This document shows positions 44,934 to 54,055 of a DNA stretch of 64,000 nt, one piece after another. How positions within the stretch are numbered: the first letter of the stretch is position 1; every line of letters starts with the position of its first letter. The stretch spans positions 3,162,001-3,226,000 of the forward strand of contig NC_013729.1 of NCBI RefSeq assembly GCF_000024345.1. The letters are read 5' to 3'. The notes below the pieces were generated by a model. It did not search any database and was not told where the DNA came from. It saw only the letters and a list, made by a program, of their open reading frames with translations. Both the position numbers and the translations under genes were made by a program. This stretch comes from Kribbella flavida DSM 17836. GTDB taxonomy: Bacteria > Actinomycetota > Actinomycetes > Propionibacteriales > Kribbellaceae.

Positions 44934-45509
44934 CTACTTGCTGTACCAGGGCCACCACCAGCGCCGCTTGCGCGGGTGCCGTACGACGACCGAGCTGTAC
45001 TTCGCCTGTCCGGACACGACCAGCCGGACGCCGTCCGGGGCGCCCGCACCGGTCTTGTTGGCGCTCGAACTGCCCACCAGGTCGACCTCGTCGAGGTTCA
45101 CCACCCAGCCCGCCGGCACGACGATGGTGATCGAGCTGTGCTTGAGCGAGGCGTCGACCCGCACCTCCGGCCGGCGGACCAGGGCGTCGGTGAAGTCGAG
45201 CTTGACGCTGGAATGCTCAGCCAGTGCGACGACCCGCTCAGGCACCCGCCAGGCTCCTTGCCGGACCTGCGAACTGTGCTTCACCCGGATGACCGCCTCG
45301 GCCGCTCCGGCGGGCTCGGCAGGCACCAGGTCGGCGGTGGCGGCGCGCAGCTCGACCTCGGTCTTCGCGGCGTAGACCTGGGTCAGCCGCTCGTCCAGCT
45401 CCTGGAAGTCGAGCCGGCCGTCGCCGTGGGCTTCCTGGACCAGCGAGGCGGCACGCTCACGGTCGTTGTCGGAGGCGCGACGGGCGGGCGGCGGCTGCTC
45501 CAGACTCAT
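44934..45509 (-). CDS. DUF1707 protein with LiaF-like C-terminal domain
   Basis: A 191-residue protein with an N-terminal DUF1707 module (RASDNDRERAASLVQEAHGDGRLDFQELDERL, about residues 11-42) and a strand-rich domain from about residue 75. That domain resembles the cell-wall-stress LiaF/DUF2154 domain, with three SSV/SSI strand repeats (EHSSVKLDF, KHSSITIVV, KYSSVVVRH). The C-terminus is Trp- and Arg-rich (RKRRWWWPWYSK), likely membrane-touching. ATG 45509 overlaps the amidotransferase stop by ATGA, so the two are coupled. Confidence 0.82.
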   Translation of the reverse strand: MSLEQPPPARRASDNDRERAASLVQEAHGDGRLDFQELDERLTQVYAAKTEVELRAATADLVPAEPAGAAEAVIRVKHSSQVRQGAWRVPERVVALAEHSSVKLDFTDALVRRPEVRVDASLKHSSITIVVPAGWVVNLDEVDLVGSSSANKTGAGAPDGVRLVVSGQAKYSSVVVRHPRKRRWWWPWYSK

Positions 45510-46276
45510 GGACCAACCGTAGCGCCGGAGACCGTCCGTCCAGTACGCCCGGAGCCGGGCAGGTCCGGCGTACCGGAGCGGGCGAGGTCGAGAAATCGAC
45601 CGACCACCGCGGACCAGGTCTGTTCCAGCTCGGCCGCACGGCGGTCGGCCTCGGCGACGACGGCCGCAGGGTCGAAGCCCCAGGCCCGCAGCGACTCGGG
45701 CTTCCACGCTGTGACCCGGGCGGCCGAGACCTCCGGGTGGAACTGGACACCCCAGCTGCGGCCGATCCGCAGCATCTGATGGGCACACCGCTGGCTGGAC
45801 ATCAGGAGGACGGCGTCAGCGGGCAGCCGGGTGATCTGGTCCTGGTGGCTCTCGACCGCCCGGACGGTCGACGGCAGCCCGGCGAGCAGTGGGTCGTCCT
45901 GCGCGGCCGGCAGGACGTTCAGCTCGGTGACCCCCTTCTCCGGGAGACCGTACTGACCTCGTACCTCGCCGCCGAACGTGTGGGCGAGCAGCTGCGCGCC
46001 CAGACAGATCCCGAGCACCGGCACCTGGTCGCGCTCGACCGTGGTGCGCAGCAGCTCGCGCTCGGCCGGCAGCCAGGGAGAAGCCGCGTCCGCGTCCGGC
46101 AGCATCCCGCCACCGAGCAGGATCAGGGCGGCATGCCCGTCGCTGGTCGCGGGCAGCGGTTCGCCCGCGTGGGCGCGCACGATGACCGGGGCGAGATCGC
46201 GCTGCGCGATCCAGTCGAGCAGGCGGCCCGGTCCGCTGCCGGGATCGTTCTCGATGATCAGCACGGTCGTCGTCAT
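45506..46276 (-). CDS. Type 1 glutamine amidotransferase
   Basis: A stand-alone class I glutaminase-like protein (256 residues). The nucleophile is Cys91 in GICLGAQLLAH, and His/Glu are in QFHPEVS (around residue 180). It resembles GuaA-type amidotransferases without a synthetase domain, often annotated as GMP synthase-like. The acceptor of the ammonia is unknown. The start at 46276 is divergent from dxr. A 23-bp palindrome lies upstream. Confidence 0.85.
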   Translation of the reverse strand: MTTTVLIIENDPGSGPGRLLDWIAQRDLAPVIVRAHAGEPLPATSDGHAALILLGGGMLPDADAASPWLPAERELLRTTVERDQVPVLGICLGAQLLAHTFGGEVRGQYGLPEKGVTELNVLPAAQDDPLLAGLPSTVRAVESHQDQITRLPADAVLLMSSQRCAHQMLRIGRSWGVQFHPEVSAARVTAWKPESLRAWGFDPAAVVAEADRRAAELEQTWSAVVGRFLDLARSGTPDLPGSGRTGRTVSGATVGP

Positions 46277-46307
46277 GGCCACCAAGTTAGGGCACGCGCC
46301 GGCCGCC

Positions 46308-46330
46308 GCCGCGGTACGCCGTACCGCGGC
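46308..46330. promoter_or_regulatory. 23-bp palindrome between amidotransferase gene and dxr
   Basis: Arms GCCGCGGTAC (46308-46317) and GTACCGCGGC (46321-46330) are perfect over 10 bases with spacer GCC. It lies 31 bases upstream of the amidotransferase ATG and 70 bases before dxr. GTACGCCGT(A/T)CC also recurs at 46314 and 46336. It is a candidate operator for the divergent pair. Confidence 0.45.
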
Positions 46331-46400
46331 CGACCGTACGCCGTTCCGTGCGGGGCCGACCGGATCGTCGTCTCGGCCGTCCACCTGGGACAATGACTCG

Positions 46401-47627
46401 GTGAATCCGCGTACCGTCGTCATCCTCGGCTCGACCGGCTCCGTCGGCACCCAGGCGCTGGAGCTGATCGCCCGCAACCGCGACCGGTTCCGGGTCCACG
46501 CGATCTCGGCGGGCGGCGACAACGTCGGCCTGCTGGCCCGGCAGGCGCTGGAGTTCGAGGTCGAGGTGGTCGCGGTCGCCAGGGCCACCGTCGCCCAGGA
46601 CCTGCAGCTCGCGTTCTACGCCGAGGCGCAGCGCCGCGGCTACGCGCAGGGCGAGTTCCGGATCCCGAAGATCCTGACCGGCCCGGACGCCTCCAGCGAG
46701 CTCGCGGCGATGCCGTGCGACGTGGTGCTCAACGGCATCACCGGGTCGCTCGGCCTGCGCCCGACGCTGGCCGCCCTGGACGCCGGCAACACCCTCGCGC
46801 TGGCCAACAAGGAGTCCCTCGTCATCGGCGGGCCGCTGGTCACCCGCCGGGTCAAGCCGGGGCAGATCGTGCCGGTCGACTCCGAGCACAGCGCGATCGC
46901 CCAGTGCCTGCGCGGCGGCAGCGGCGACGAGGTCCGCAAACTGCTGCTGACCGCCAGCGGCGGCCCGTTCCTCGGCCGCGCCCGCAGCGAGCTGGCCGAG
47001 GTGACCGTCGAGCAGGCGCTGGAGCACCCCAACTTCGCGATGGGCCCGGTCGTCACGATCAACTCCGCCACCCTGGTGAACAAGGGGCTCGAGCTGATCG
47101 AGGCGCACCTGCTGTTCGGCCTCCCGATGGACCGGATCGACGTCGTGGTGCACCCGCAGCAGGCGGTGCACTCGATGGTCGAGTTCTACGACGGGTCCAC
47201 GCTGGCCCAGGTCGGCCTGCCGACGATGACGGTGCCGATCGCGCTCGGCCTGGGCTGGCCCGACCGGATACCGGACGCCTCGCCGCCGTGGAACTGGGCC
47301 GAGGCGAGCACCTGGCAGTTCCTGCCGCTCGACGACGAGGCCTTTCCCTCGGTCCAGCTGGCCCGCGAGGCCGGCGCCCGCGGCGGCACCGCCCCGGCGG
47401 TGTTCAACGCGGCGAACGAGGTCTGCGTGCAGGCGTTCCGGGACGGCCGGCTGCCGTTCCTGGCGATCGTCGACACCGTCGCCCGGGTGGTGACCGATCA
47501 CGACGTACCCTCGTACGAGGAACTGTCCATCGACGACGTGCTCGCCGCGGACGCCTGGGCACGGTCCCGGGCCCGTGAGCTCACCGCCGGCGGCAACGAC
47601 AACGGCCAGGAGACCACACAGGCATGA
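46401..47627 (+). CDS. dxr: 1-deoxy-D-xylulose 5-phosphate reductoisomerase
   Basis: NADPH enzyme that makes 2-C-methyl-D-erythritol 4-phosphate, the first committed step of the MEP isoprenoid pathway. The Rossmann motif ILGSTGSVGTQ is at residues 7-17, LANKESLVIGG near 135, PVDSEHSAI near 160 and SGGPF near 195. The 408-residue length is slightly long because of a C-terminal tail. GTG 46401 lies six bases after GACAAT, so translation is probably leaderless. rseP follows with an ATGA overlap. Confidence 0.96.
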   Translation: MNPRTVVILGSTGSVGTQALELIARNRDRFRVHAISAGGDNVGLLARQALEFEVEVVAVARATVAQDLQLAFYAEAQRRGYAQGEFRIPKILTGPDASSELAAMPCDVVLNGITGSLGLRPTLAALDAGNTLALANKESLVIGGPLVTRRVKPGQIVPVDSEHSAIAQCLRGGSGDEVRKLLLTASGGPFLGRARSELAEVTVEQALEHPNFAMGPVVTINSATLVNKGLELIEAHLLFGLPMDRIDVVVHPQQAVHSMVEFYDGSTLAQVGLPTMTVPIALGLGWPDRIPDASPPWNWAEASTWQFLPLDDEAFPSVQLAREAGARGGTAPAVFNAANEVCVQAFRDGRLPFLAIVDTVARVVTDHDVPSYEELSIDDVLAADAWARSRARELTAGGNDNGQETTQA

Positions 47628-48934
47628 CCGCACTTCTGACTCTCATCGGCGTGGTCCTGTTCGTTCTGGGCATTCTCGTCTCGGTCGGCCTGCATGAGCT
47701 GGGTCACATGCTGCCCGCCAAGGCGTTCGGGATGAAGGTGACCCAGTTCTTCGTCGGTTTCGGCCGGACGGTCTGGTCCACCAAGCGCGGTGAGACCGAG
47801 TACGGGATCAAGCTGATCCCGGCCGGCGGCTTCGTGCGCATCATCGGCATGATCCCGCCCGCCAAGGGCCAGGACCCGACCAAGGTCCGCAAGGCCAACA
47901 CCGGGCCGATCCAGTCGATGGTGGAAAACGCCCGCTCCGCGGAGTACGAGACGATCGACGCCGCCGACCACGGCCGGTTGTTCTACCAGAAGGTGTGGTG
48001 GAAGAAGCTGATCGTGATGGCGTCCGGCCCGCTGGTCAACATCGCCATCGCGTTCGTGCTGTTCGGCGGCCTGTTCATGCTGTACGGCGCGAACGTGGCG
48101 CAGACCACGGTCGCCACCGTCACCGACTGCGTGATCCCCGCCTCCCAGGCCTCCGCCGACCGCAAGTGCCAGGCCGGCGACCAGGTGTCCCCGGCCAAGC
48201 AGGCCGGCTTCCAGGTCGGCGACCGGATCGTCTCCTTCAACGGCACCGCGATCGACAGCTGGGACCAGCTGACCCCGCTGATCCGGGCGAACACCGACAA
48301 GCCCGCCACCATCGTGGTCGAGCGCGACGGCCGGCAGGCCACGCTGCAGACCACGACGATCGTGAACCAGGTCCGCGAGGACGCCGGCTCGGACAAGTTC
48401 GTCTCGGTCGGCTTCCTCGGCGTCTCGCCGGAGCAGAAGGTCGAGCGGCAGGACTTCGGCTTCGTGGTCGACAAGATGGGCGAGCTGACGGTGGCCACGC
48501 TCAAGGCGCTCGCCAACTTCCCGGAGAAGCTGGTCGGCGTCGCCAAGTCGATCGTCGGCGGGGACCGCGACCAGGACAGCCCGATGAGCGTCGTCGGCGC
48601 CAGCCGGGTGGCCGGCGAAGTGGCCTCGAACAACGACCTGACCGGCGGCGAGCGGGTCGCCTTCCTGGTCTCGCTGCTCGCCTCGCTGAACCTGTTCCTG
48701 GCCCTGTTCAACTTCATCCCGCTGCTGCCGCTGGACGGCGGGCACATGGTCGGCGCGATCTGGGAGGGCATCAAGCGCGGTGTCGCCAAGCTGCTCGGCC
48801 GCCCGGACCCCGGCTACGTGGACGTCGCCAAGCTGCTGCCGATCGCCTACGTGGCGGCCAGCGTCATCGTGGTGATGGGCGTGCTGCTCGTCATCGCCGA
48901 CATCGTCAACCCGATCCGGCTGTTCAACGGATGA
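47624..48934 (+). CDS. rseP: Site-2 intramembrane metalloprotease (RseP/Rip1-like)
   Basis: Zinc protease that cleaves transmembrane anti-sigma factors and other substrates inside the membrane. HELGH is at His24-Glu25-His28 in the first helix, a PDZ domain occupies about residues 195-270, and Asp371 in LPLDGGH completes the zinc site. The 436-residue length is normal. In mycobacteria Rip1 lies between dxr and ispG, exactly as here. ATG 47624 overlaps the dxr stop. Confidence 0.94.
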   Translation: MTALLTLIGVVLFVLGILVSVGLHELGHMLPAKAFGMKVTQFFVGFGRTVWSTKRGETEYGIKLIPAGGFVRIIGMIPPAKGQDPTKVRKANTGPIQSMVENARSAEYETIDAADHGRLFYQKVWWKKLIVMASGPLVNIAIAFVLFGGLFMLYGANVAQTTVATVTDCVIPASQASADRKCQAGDQVSPAKQAGFQVGDRIVSFNGTAIDSWDQLTPLIRANTDKPATIVVERDGRQATLQTTTIVNQVREDAGSDKFVSVGFLGVSPEQKVERQDFGFVVDKMGELTVATLKALANFPEKLVGVAKSIVGGDRDQDSPMSVVGASRVAGEVASNNDLTGGERVAFLVSLLASLNLFLALFNFIPLLPLDGGHMVGAIWEGIKRGVAKLLGRPDPGYVDVAKLLPIAYVAASVIVVMGVLLVIADIVNPIRLFNG

Positions 48935-48957
48935 CCCTCCTCAACGGACAAGGAAAA

Positions 48958-50109
48958 ATGAGCATCAACCTGGGCATGCCCGCGCTGCCTCCCCCGACCC
49001 TCGCCCCGCGCCGCAAGACCCGCCAGATCAAGGTCGGCAAGGTGCTGGTCGGTGGCGACGCGCCGGTGTCGGTGCAGTCGATGACGACGACGCTGACGTC
49101 CGACGTGAACAGCACGCTGCAGCAGATCGCCGAGCTGACCGCCGCGGGCTGCGACATCGTCCGGGTCGCCTGCCCGTCGCAGGACGACGCCGACGCGCTG
49201 CCGCAGATCGCGCAGCACTCGCAGATCCCGGTGATCGCCGACATCCACTTCCAGCCCAAGTACGTGTTCGCGGCGATCGAGGCCGGCTGCGCGGCGGTCC
49301 GGGTCAACCCGGGCAACATCCGCAAGTTCGACGACCAGGTCAAGGAGATCGCCGCCGCCGCGAAGGACCACGGCACCTCGATCCGGATCGGCGTCAACGC
49401 CGGCTCGCTGGACCCGCGGCTGCTGAAGAAGTACGGCAAGGCCACGCCCGAGGCGCTGGTCGAGTCGGCGGTCTGGGAGGCGTCGCTGTTCGAGGAGCAC
49501 GACTTCCACGACTTCAAGATCTCGGTGAAGCACAACGACCCGGTCGTGATGGTGAAGGCCTACGAGTTGCTGGCCGAGCGCGGCGACTGGCCGCTGCACC
49601 TCGGCGTCACCGAGGCGGGCCCGGCCTTCCAGGGCACGATCAAGTCGTCGGTCGCGTTCGGTGCGCTGCTGTCCAAGGGCATCGGCGACACGATCCGGGT
49701 CTCGCTGTCCGCGCCGCCGGTCGAGGAGGTCAAGGTCGGCCTGCAGATCCTGCAGTCGCTGAACCTGCGCGAGCGCAAGCTGGAGATCGTCTCCTGCCCG
49801 TCGTGCGGCCGCGCCCAGGTCGACGTGTACACGCTGGCCGAGCAGGTCACCGCCGGCCTGGAGGGCATGGAGGTGCCGCTGCGGGTCGCCGTGATGGGCT
49901 GCGTGGTGAACGGTCCGGGCGAGGCCCGGGAGGCCGACCTCGGCGTTGCGTCCGGCAACGGCAAGGGCCAGATCTTCGTCAAGGGCGAGGTGATCAAGAC
50001 CGTGCCGGAGTCGCAGATCGTGGAGACCCTGATCGAGGAGGCGATGCGCATCGCCGAGGAGATGGGCGAGCCGGTCGAGGGCGGCGAGCCCACCGTCACC
50101 GTCGGCTGA
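48958..50109 (+). CDS. ispG: 4-hydroxy-3-methylbut-2-enyl diphosphate synthase
   Basis: Fe-S enzyme of the MEP pathway that makes HMBPP from the cyclic diphosphate. The N-terminal TIM-barrel ([12 protein letters not shown] near residue 38) precedes the cluster domain with SCPSCGR and CVVNGPGEA cysteines. The start ATG 48958 has AAGGA before it and gives 383 residues; ATG 48931 (ATGA overlap with rseP) would add nine and may be the coupled start. It is the third gene of the dxr-rseP-ispG operon. Confidence 0.95.
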   Translation: MSINLGMPALPPPTLAPRRKTRQIKVGKVLVGGDAPVSVQSMTTTLTSDVNSTLQQIAELTAAGCDIVRVACPSQDDADALPQIAQHSQIPVIADIHFQPKYVFAAIEAGCAAVRVNPGNIRKFDDQVKEIAAAAKDHGTSIRIGVNAGSLDPRLLKKYGKATPEALVESAVWEASLFEEHDFHDFKISVKHNDPVVMVKAYELLAERGDWPLHLGVTEAGPAFQGTIKSSVAFGALLSKGIGDTIRVSLSAPPVEEVKVGLQILQSLNLRERKLEIVSCPSCGRAQVDVYTLAEQVTAGLEGMEVPLRVAVMGCVVNGPGEAREADLGVASGNGKGQIFVKGEVIKTVPESQIVETLIEEAMRIAEEMGEPVEGGEPTVTVG

Positions 50110-50144
50110 CGACCCCACGGTCGCCCGGCGTGCCGCGGGTGGGC

Positions 50145-50161
50145 GCCCGGTGTGACCGGGC
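50145..50161 (+). terminator. Hairpin after ispG
   Basis: GCCCGGT (50145-50151) and ACCGGGC (50155-50161) form a 7-bp stem with a GTG loop, 36 bases after the ispG stop. ATCTT follows a few bases on. It is a plausible end of the MEP operon. Confidence 0.5.
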
Positions 50162-50171
50162 ACAGGATCTT

Positions 50172-50247
50172 GGGACCTTGAACACGTCCTGCCTTGTTCG
50201 GGGTCCCGGTTCCCTGTTCGCAGTACCGGCTTCCTGTTCGAGGTCCC
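50172..50247. repeat. Four-copy 13-bp site array, 20-bp phased, before the secreted protease
   Basis: TGTTC-RR-GGTCCC-like sites occur directly at 50195-50207, 50215-50227 and 50235-50247, exactly 20 bases apart. An inverted copy GGGACC-TT-GAACA lies at 50172-50184. They lie 40-120 bases upstream of a likely -10 box TAGTCT (50290-50295). The spacing equals two helical turns, so the array may bind an activator cooperatively. Confidence 0.55.
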
Positions 50248-50339
50248 GCCGCGGCGTCGCGGGCGCTTCCCCCGCTTCCGGAGTCGGCATAGTCTGCGAC
50301 CGAACCCGCCTTCCCCGGCGGGTCGTCGGGAGGCAGATC

Positions 50340-51221
50340 ATGAAGCGCAACATCCTCGCCCTGCTCGCCATCGGCGCCGCCGCCTGCGCTGCCACACTGC
50401 CCGCCGCGGCGATCAACTCCTACAACGCCGGCCCGGCGCCGGAACGGACCGAGGTCGGTGCCTTCCTGGCCCTGTGGGACACCACCGGCGACGCGGTGCC
50501 CGACCGGTTCGACTGGGTCTGCAGTGGCACGATGATCGACGGCGACACCTACCTCACCGCCGCGCACTGCACCGACGACTGGCCGGCCGGAACGCGGTTC
50601 TTCGTCTCGCTCGAGCAGGACGTGCAGACGCTGCTGGACCGCGCCGCCGCGGCCGGTCTCACGCCCGCACAGACGGCGGCCGACTTCCTCGCGGACGGCC
50701 ACGCCGTCGAGGGCGACCCGCACCAGGACCCGGCGTACCCCGGCAACTCGGCCGACTCCCACGACATCGGCGTGCTGGACTTCGCCCACCGACAGGTCAC
50801 TCCGGCCGACGTCTGGGACTTCACCCCGGCCACGTTGCCGACCGCCGGCCAGTTGGATGCGCTCGGCAACCGCGCGCTGGACGCCGCGCAGTGGCTGGTT
50901 GTCGGCTACGGCACGCAGGAGGCGGTCCGTGGGCCGGGCGGTCACACGCATCCCGGTGGCGGGGTCCGGCTGAAGGCTCCGGAGGACTTCAACGCGCTGA
51001 ACAAGACCTGGGTCCGGCTCGCGATGACCGCGCCGCAGGGCAACGGCGGCGCCTGCTACGGCGACTCCGGCGGACCGAACTACGTCACCCTGAACGGCCG
51101 GCTCGTGCTCGCCGCCACCACCATCACCGGCGACGTCCCCTGCTACGCCACGAATGTGACGTACCGGCTCGACACCGTCTCGGCCCGGACCTTCCTGGCG
51201 CCGTACGTGAACCTGCCCTGA
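50340..51221 (+). CDS. Secreted trypsin-like serine protease
   Basis: A 293-residue chymotrypsin-fold protease. A signal peptide ends near residue 24 (ALLAIGAAACAATLPAAA). The triad is His76 in TAAHC, Asp142 in SHDIGVLD and Ser243 in CYGDSGGP. Cysteines in VCSG, TAAHC, GACYG and VPCY are placed for disulfides outside the cell. GGGAGG (50328-50333) precedes ATG 50340. It opens the accessory stretch after ispG, and the phased repeat array upstream suggests strong regulation. Confidence 0.9.
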   Translation: MKRNILALLAIGAAACAATLPAAAINSYNAGPAPERTEVGAFLALWDTTGDAVPDRFDWVCSGTMIDGDTYLTAAHCTDDWPAGTRFFVSLEQDVQTLLDRAAAAGLTPAQTAADFLADGHAVEGDPHQDPAYPGNSADSHDIGVLDFAHRQVTPADVWDFTPATLPTAGQLDALGNRALDAAQWLVVGYGTQEAVRGPGGHTHPGGGVRLKAPEDFNALNKTWVRLAMTAPQGNGGACYGDSGGPNYVTLNGRLVLAATTITGDVPCYATNVTYRLDTVSARTFLAPYVNLP

Positions 51222-51235
51222 GCGCCGGCGGCGGA

Positions 51236-51241
51236 TAGTCT
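51236..51241 (+). promoter_or_regulatory. -10 element of nucleosidase gene (leaderless)
   Basis: TAGTCT lies seven bases before GTG 51249 and supports that start. No -35 box is clear. Confidence 0.45.
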
Positions 51242-51248
51242 TCCGCGG

Positions 51249-51794
51249 GTGACTCGGTATCTGGTGGTCAGCGCGATCGCGGGCGAGGCCAAGTACGTGC
51301 CCGGCAACCTGCCGGTGGTGATCACCGGCATCGGCAAGACCGCGGCCGCGGTGGCCACCGCCCGGGCGCTCGCGGGCATGGACACGTCGGACCTGGTGGT
51401 GCTCAACGTCGGTACGACGGGCGCGCTGCGCGACGGGCTGACCGGGGTGTTCCTGCCCAGCGAGGTGGTCAACCACGACGTCAACGCCGACGCGATCCGG
51501 GCGCTCGGCCTGGACCCGCGGGAGTCGATCGCGATCGACGGCGGTGACGGGACGGTGCTCGCGTCCGGCGACGTGTTCGTCACGGACCCGGTGCTGCGTG
51601 CCCGGCTGGCGGAGCGCGCTCATCTGGTCGACATGGAGGCCTACGGAGTCGCCTTCGCGTGCCGTGAGTACGGCGTACCGGTGCGGCTGGTGAAGCATGT
51701 CTCGGACTCGGCGGACGAGTCGGCGATGGACTGGCCCGCTCTGGTCGATGCCAGCGCGAAGGTTCTGGGGGAGTGGGTCCGCGCCCAGCTCTGA
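51249..51794 (+). CDS. MTA/SAH nucleosidase-like protein
   Basis: A 181-residue member of the nucleoside phosphorylase/MTAN fold, which cleaves methylthioadenosine, S-adenosylhomocysteine or related nucleosides. NVGTTGAL (around residue 53), LVDMEAYGVAFAC (around 127) and KHVSDSADE (around 149) are the ribose and base contacts; the Asp of SDSADE is the catalytic acid. The start GTG 51249 is leaderless. It is shorter than E. coli MTAN (232 residues), so substrate choice is uncertain. It converges on the ArsR-type gene with only 2 bases between. Confidence 0.8.
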   Translation: MTRYLVVSAIAGEAKYVPGNLPVVITGIGKTAAAVATARALAGMDTSDLVVLNVGTTGALRDGLTGVFLPSEVVNHDVNADAIRALGLDPRESIAIDGGDGTVLASGDVFVTDPVLRARLAERAHLVDMEAYGVAFACREYGVPVRLVKHVSDSADESAMDWPALVDASAKVLGEWVRAQL

Positions 51795-51796
51795 GC

Positions 51797-52765
51797 TCAG
51801 AGTTTGGGTGGAGCGCTGTCTTCGGTGGTCGCGACGGCGCGGCCGGTGCTGCTCTGCCAGTACAGGACCTGGCGGCCGCTGCGGCGACGGTGCAGCAGAC
51901 CGGCGTCGGACAGGACCCGCAGGTGGTCGGCGACCGTGGCCAACGGCAACGAGGTTGTCGCCACCAGCGCCGTCGTACTGATCGGGGCGGCCGCCTCGAC
52001 CAGGATGCGGGCGCGGTTGCGGCCGAGCAGCCGGACGAGCGGCTCGGCGAGCGGCTGCACCCCGGCGAAGACGCCGGCCACCGGATAACTGACGGCGAAG
52101 CGGTCGGGCAGCCGCCAGCTCACGCTGGAGCCACGGCTGTGGGTGGCGATGAACATCAGGTCCCGGCCGCGGATGTCCGTCGGCGGGAAGTCGGCGCGAT
52201 TGACCTGCAACCGTCCGTTGCCGAGCCAGCGGATGTCCGGACCGAGGCCCCGCAGTACGCCGGACCAGCCGCGCTCGCTGAGGCTCGACGTCCGGGAGAC
52301 GATGTCGCCCTGGAGGACCCGATAGCGGCGAGCCCAGTCCGGCGCGATGGTGGTGGTCCAGATCCAGCGCAGCAAGTCAGCGGCCTCGGCGGCGAGTCCG
52401 CTGCCCTCGACAACCGCTGCGGACAGCGACGAGCGCGCCACCCGGAGATCGGCTCGGATCTGGTCGTCGGTCAGGGCGATCATCGACTCCAGTTCGTCCT
52501 CCAGCGCCAAGTCGGGCGCCAGCGGGGGAACGGTGAGGAAGTCGGCGGTCCACCGCGGGCCGAACGCGCTCTCCACGATCGCGGCCTGGAGCGGATGCTC
52601 CGCGAAGTGTGCCTCCAGCGCAGGGCGGTGGGCGTCCCGCCAGGCGCGGTACCACGGCTCGGACGGCACTCTCAGCATCTTCAGCGCCGAGACCGTCTCG
52701 GTCAGCTGTGAGGTCCCGAACCGCGCGTTGACCAGCACCTCGGCGTCGACGATGAACTCGGACAT
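51797..52765 (-). CDS. ArsR-type regulator with large N-terminal domain
   Basis: A 322-residue regulator. The first 240 residues are a helical domain of DUF5937 type that I know only from actinobacterial regulators. The C-terminal 80 residues are a winged helix-turn-helix of ArsR type (TTALVATTSLPLATVADHLRVLSDAGLLHRR, split as TTALVATTSLPLATVADHLR and the following recognition helix). It has no obvious metal-binding cysteines. It is divergent from an MFS exporter across 59 bases that hold a GTTTCG-N8-CGAAAC operator, so it most likely represses itself and the exporter. Confidence 0.8.
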   Translation of the reverse strand: MSEFIVDAEVLVNARFGTSQLTETVSALKMLRVPSEPWYRAWRDAHRPALEAHFAEHPLQAAIVESAFGPRWTADFLTVPPLAPDLALEDELESMIALTDDQIRADLRVARSSLSAAVVEGSGLAAEAADLLRWIWTTTIAPDWARRYRVLQGDIVSRTSSLSERGWSGVLRGLGPDIRWLGNGRLQVNRADFPPTDIRGRDLMFIATHSRGSSVSWRLPDRFAVSYPVAGVFAGVQPLAEPLVRLLGRNRARILVEAAAPISTTALVATTSLPLATVADHLRVLSDAGLLHRRRSGRQVLYWQSSTGRAVATTEDSAPPKL

Positions 52766-52766
52766 T

Positions 52767-52786
52767 GTTTCGCCTCCAACCGAAAC
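52767..52786. promoter_or_regulatory. Operator between ArsR-type gene and MFS gene
   Basis: GTTTCG (52767-52772) and CGAAAC (52781-52786) are perfect arms 8 bases apart. The minus-strand ribosome site GGAGG lies inside it, just before the regulator's ATG. Any protein bound here would cover both promoters and the regulator's translation start. Confidence 0.6.
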
Positions 52787-52824
52787 TGTAGGTCGTCGCC
52801 GCGGTCGCCGCGAGCCTGGTGGGC

Positions 52825-54009
52825 ATGAGCACCTACACCGCGATCTTTCGCCGGGCCGAGTTCCGCAACCTCTGGATCAGCAGCGCGTTGAGCAACGCGG
52901 CGGCGACGATGACCAGCCTCACCCTGGCGATCGTCGTGAACGAGCGGACCGGCTCGGCGCTGCTGTCCGCTGCCATCATGTTCGGCCCGTCGCTGGCGCA
53001 GGTGGTCGGCGCGTCGACGCTGATGTCGGCGGCCGACACCGCCCGGCCGCGGCGCGTCCTCGTCCTGCTGGCAATCCTGTCCACCTGTGCGGTGGCCGTC
53101 CAGGCGATGTTCGACCTGGCGCCCGCTGTCCGGCTGCTGCTCACCCTGGCGGTGGCCTACGGTCTCTCGATCGGAGCCGGAGTGCGGTGGGGTCTGCTGA
53201 ACGAGGTGGTGGACCGCGACCAGTTCGTGCTCGGCCGGTCGGCGATGAACCTGTCCGTCGGCGCGATGCAGATCGCGGGCTTCGGCGCGGCCGGTCTGCT
53301 GCTGCAGGTCTTCGACCCGGCCGAGGTCTTCTGGCTGGCCACTGCCTGCTCAGCACTGACCATTCCGGTCCTCCGGTACGGGCTGTCGAACCGGCCGCCG
53401 CGCAGAGTCGGCCGGACCAGCCTGCGCGAGACCTGGCGCGGCAACCGGGTGCTGCTGTCGCAGTCGGCCACCCGCCCCCTGCTGGTCGCGCTCTGCGTGC
53501 CGAACGGGCTCATCGTCGGCTGCGAAGCCCTTTTCGTGCCGTACGCCGGTACTGGCGCCGGCCTGCTGCTGGCTGCCGGAGCCGCGGGCATGATGACCGG
53601 AGATCTGGTGGTCGGCCGCTTCCTCTCCCGCTCGTCGCGCCGGATCGCCAGCGCCTACCTGCGGTACCTGCTCGCCGTACCGTTCCTCGGGTTCGCCTTC
53701 GACCTGCCGCTGGGGGTGCTCGCCGGTCTGGTCGCCCTGGCCTGCGTCGGCTACGCGGCCTCGCTGGCCCAGCAGGAGATGCTGGTCGACGCGACGCCGC
53801 TGGAACTGCGCGGGCAGGTCCTCGGTTTGGAGTCCGCGCTGCGGATGACGACGTTCGGCGTCGTTGCCGTCGCCGCCGGCGCGGTCGCCGACCTGGCCGG
53901 CTCCAGGTCGACCATCACGGCGCTGGCCGCCCTCTCGCTGCTCGCCTCCGCCGTCCTCACCCGGCCGCTGGCCCGGGCCGCCCGGATCCCGGCGGCTACG
54001 CTGGCTTGA
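52825..54009 (+). CDS. Major facilitator superfamily transporter
   Basis: A 394-residue secondary transporter with about 12 membrane helices (hydrophobic blocks from residue 15 to 385) and a central loop with basic residues (RRVGRTSLRETWRGNR near 195). It looks like an MFS_1 drug/solute exporter, but the substrate is unknown. ATG 52825 was chosen; GTG 52819 two codons earlier is possible. The divergent ArsR-type gene and the shared operator indicate inducible expression. Confidence 0.88.
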   Translation: MSTYTAIFRRAEFRNLWISSALSNAAATMTSLTLAIVVNERTGSALLSAAIMFGPSLAQVVGASTLMSAADTARPRRVLVLLAILSTCAVAVQAMFDLAPAVRLLLTLAVAYGLSIGAGVRWGLLNEVVDRDQFVLGRSAMNLSVGAMQIAGFGAAGLLLQVFDPAEVFWLATACSALTIPVLRYGLSNRPPRRVGRTSLRETWRGNRVLLSQSATRPLLVALCVPNGLIVGCEALFVPYAGTGAGLLLAAGAAGMMTGDLVVGRFLSRSSRRIASAYLRYLLAVPFLGFAFDLPLGVLAGLVALACVGYAASLAQQEMLVDATPLELRGQVLGLESALRMTTFGVVAVAAGAVADLAGSRSTITALAALSLLASAVLTRPLARAARIPAATLA

Positions 54010-54037
54010 CCTTGACCCCAAGGGCAGGGTTTAGCGT
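54006..54037 (+). promoter_or_regulatory. MerR-type promoter
   Basis: TTGACC (54006-54011) and TTAGCG/TAGCGT (54031-54037) are 19-20 bases apart, the long spacer typical of MerR-regulated promoters. CCTTG-ACCC-CAAGG (54010-54023), a dyad, lies inside the spacer and would be the regulator's own binding site. Confidence 0.6.
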
Positions 54038-54055
54038 CGGTGACGAGGAGGCGGG

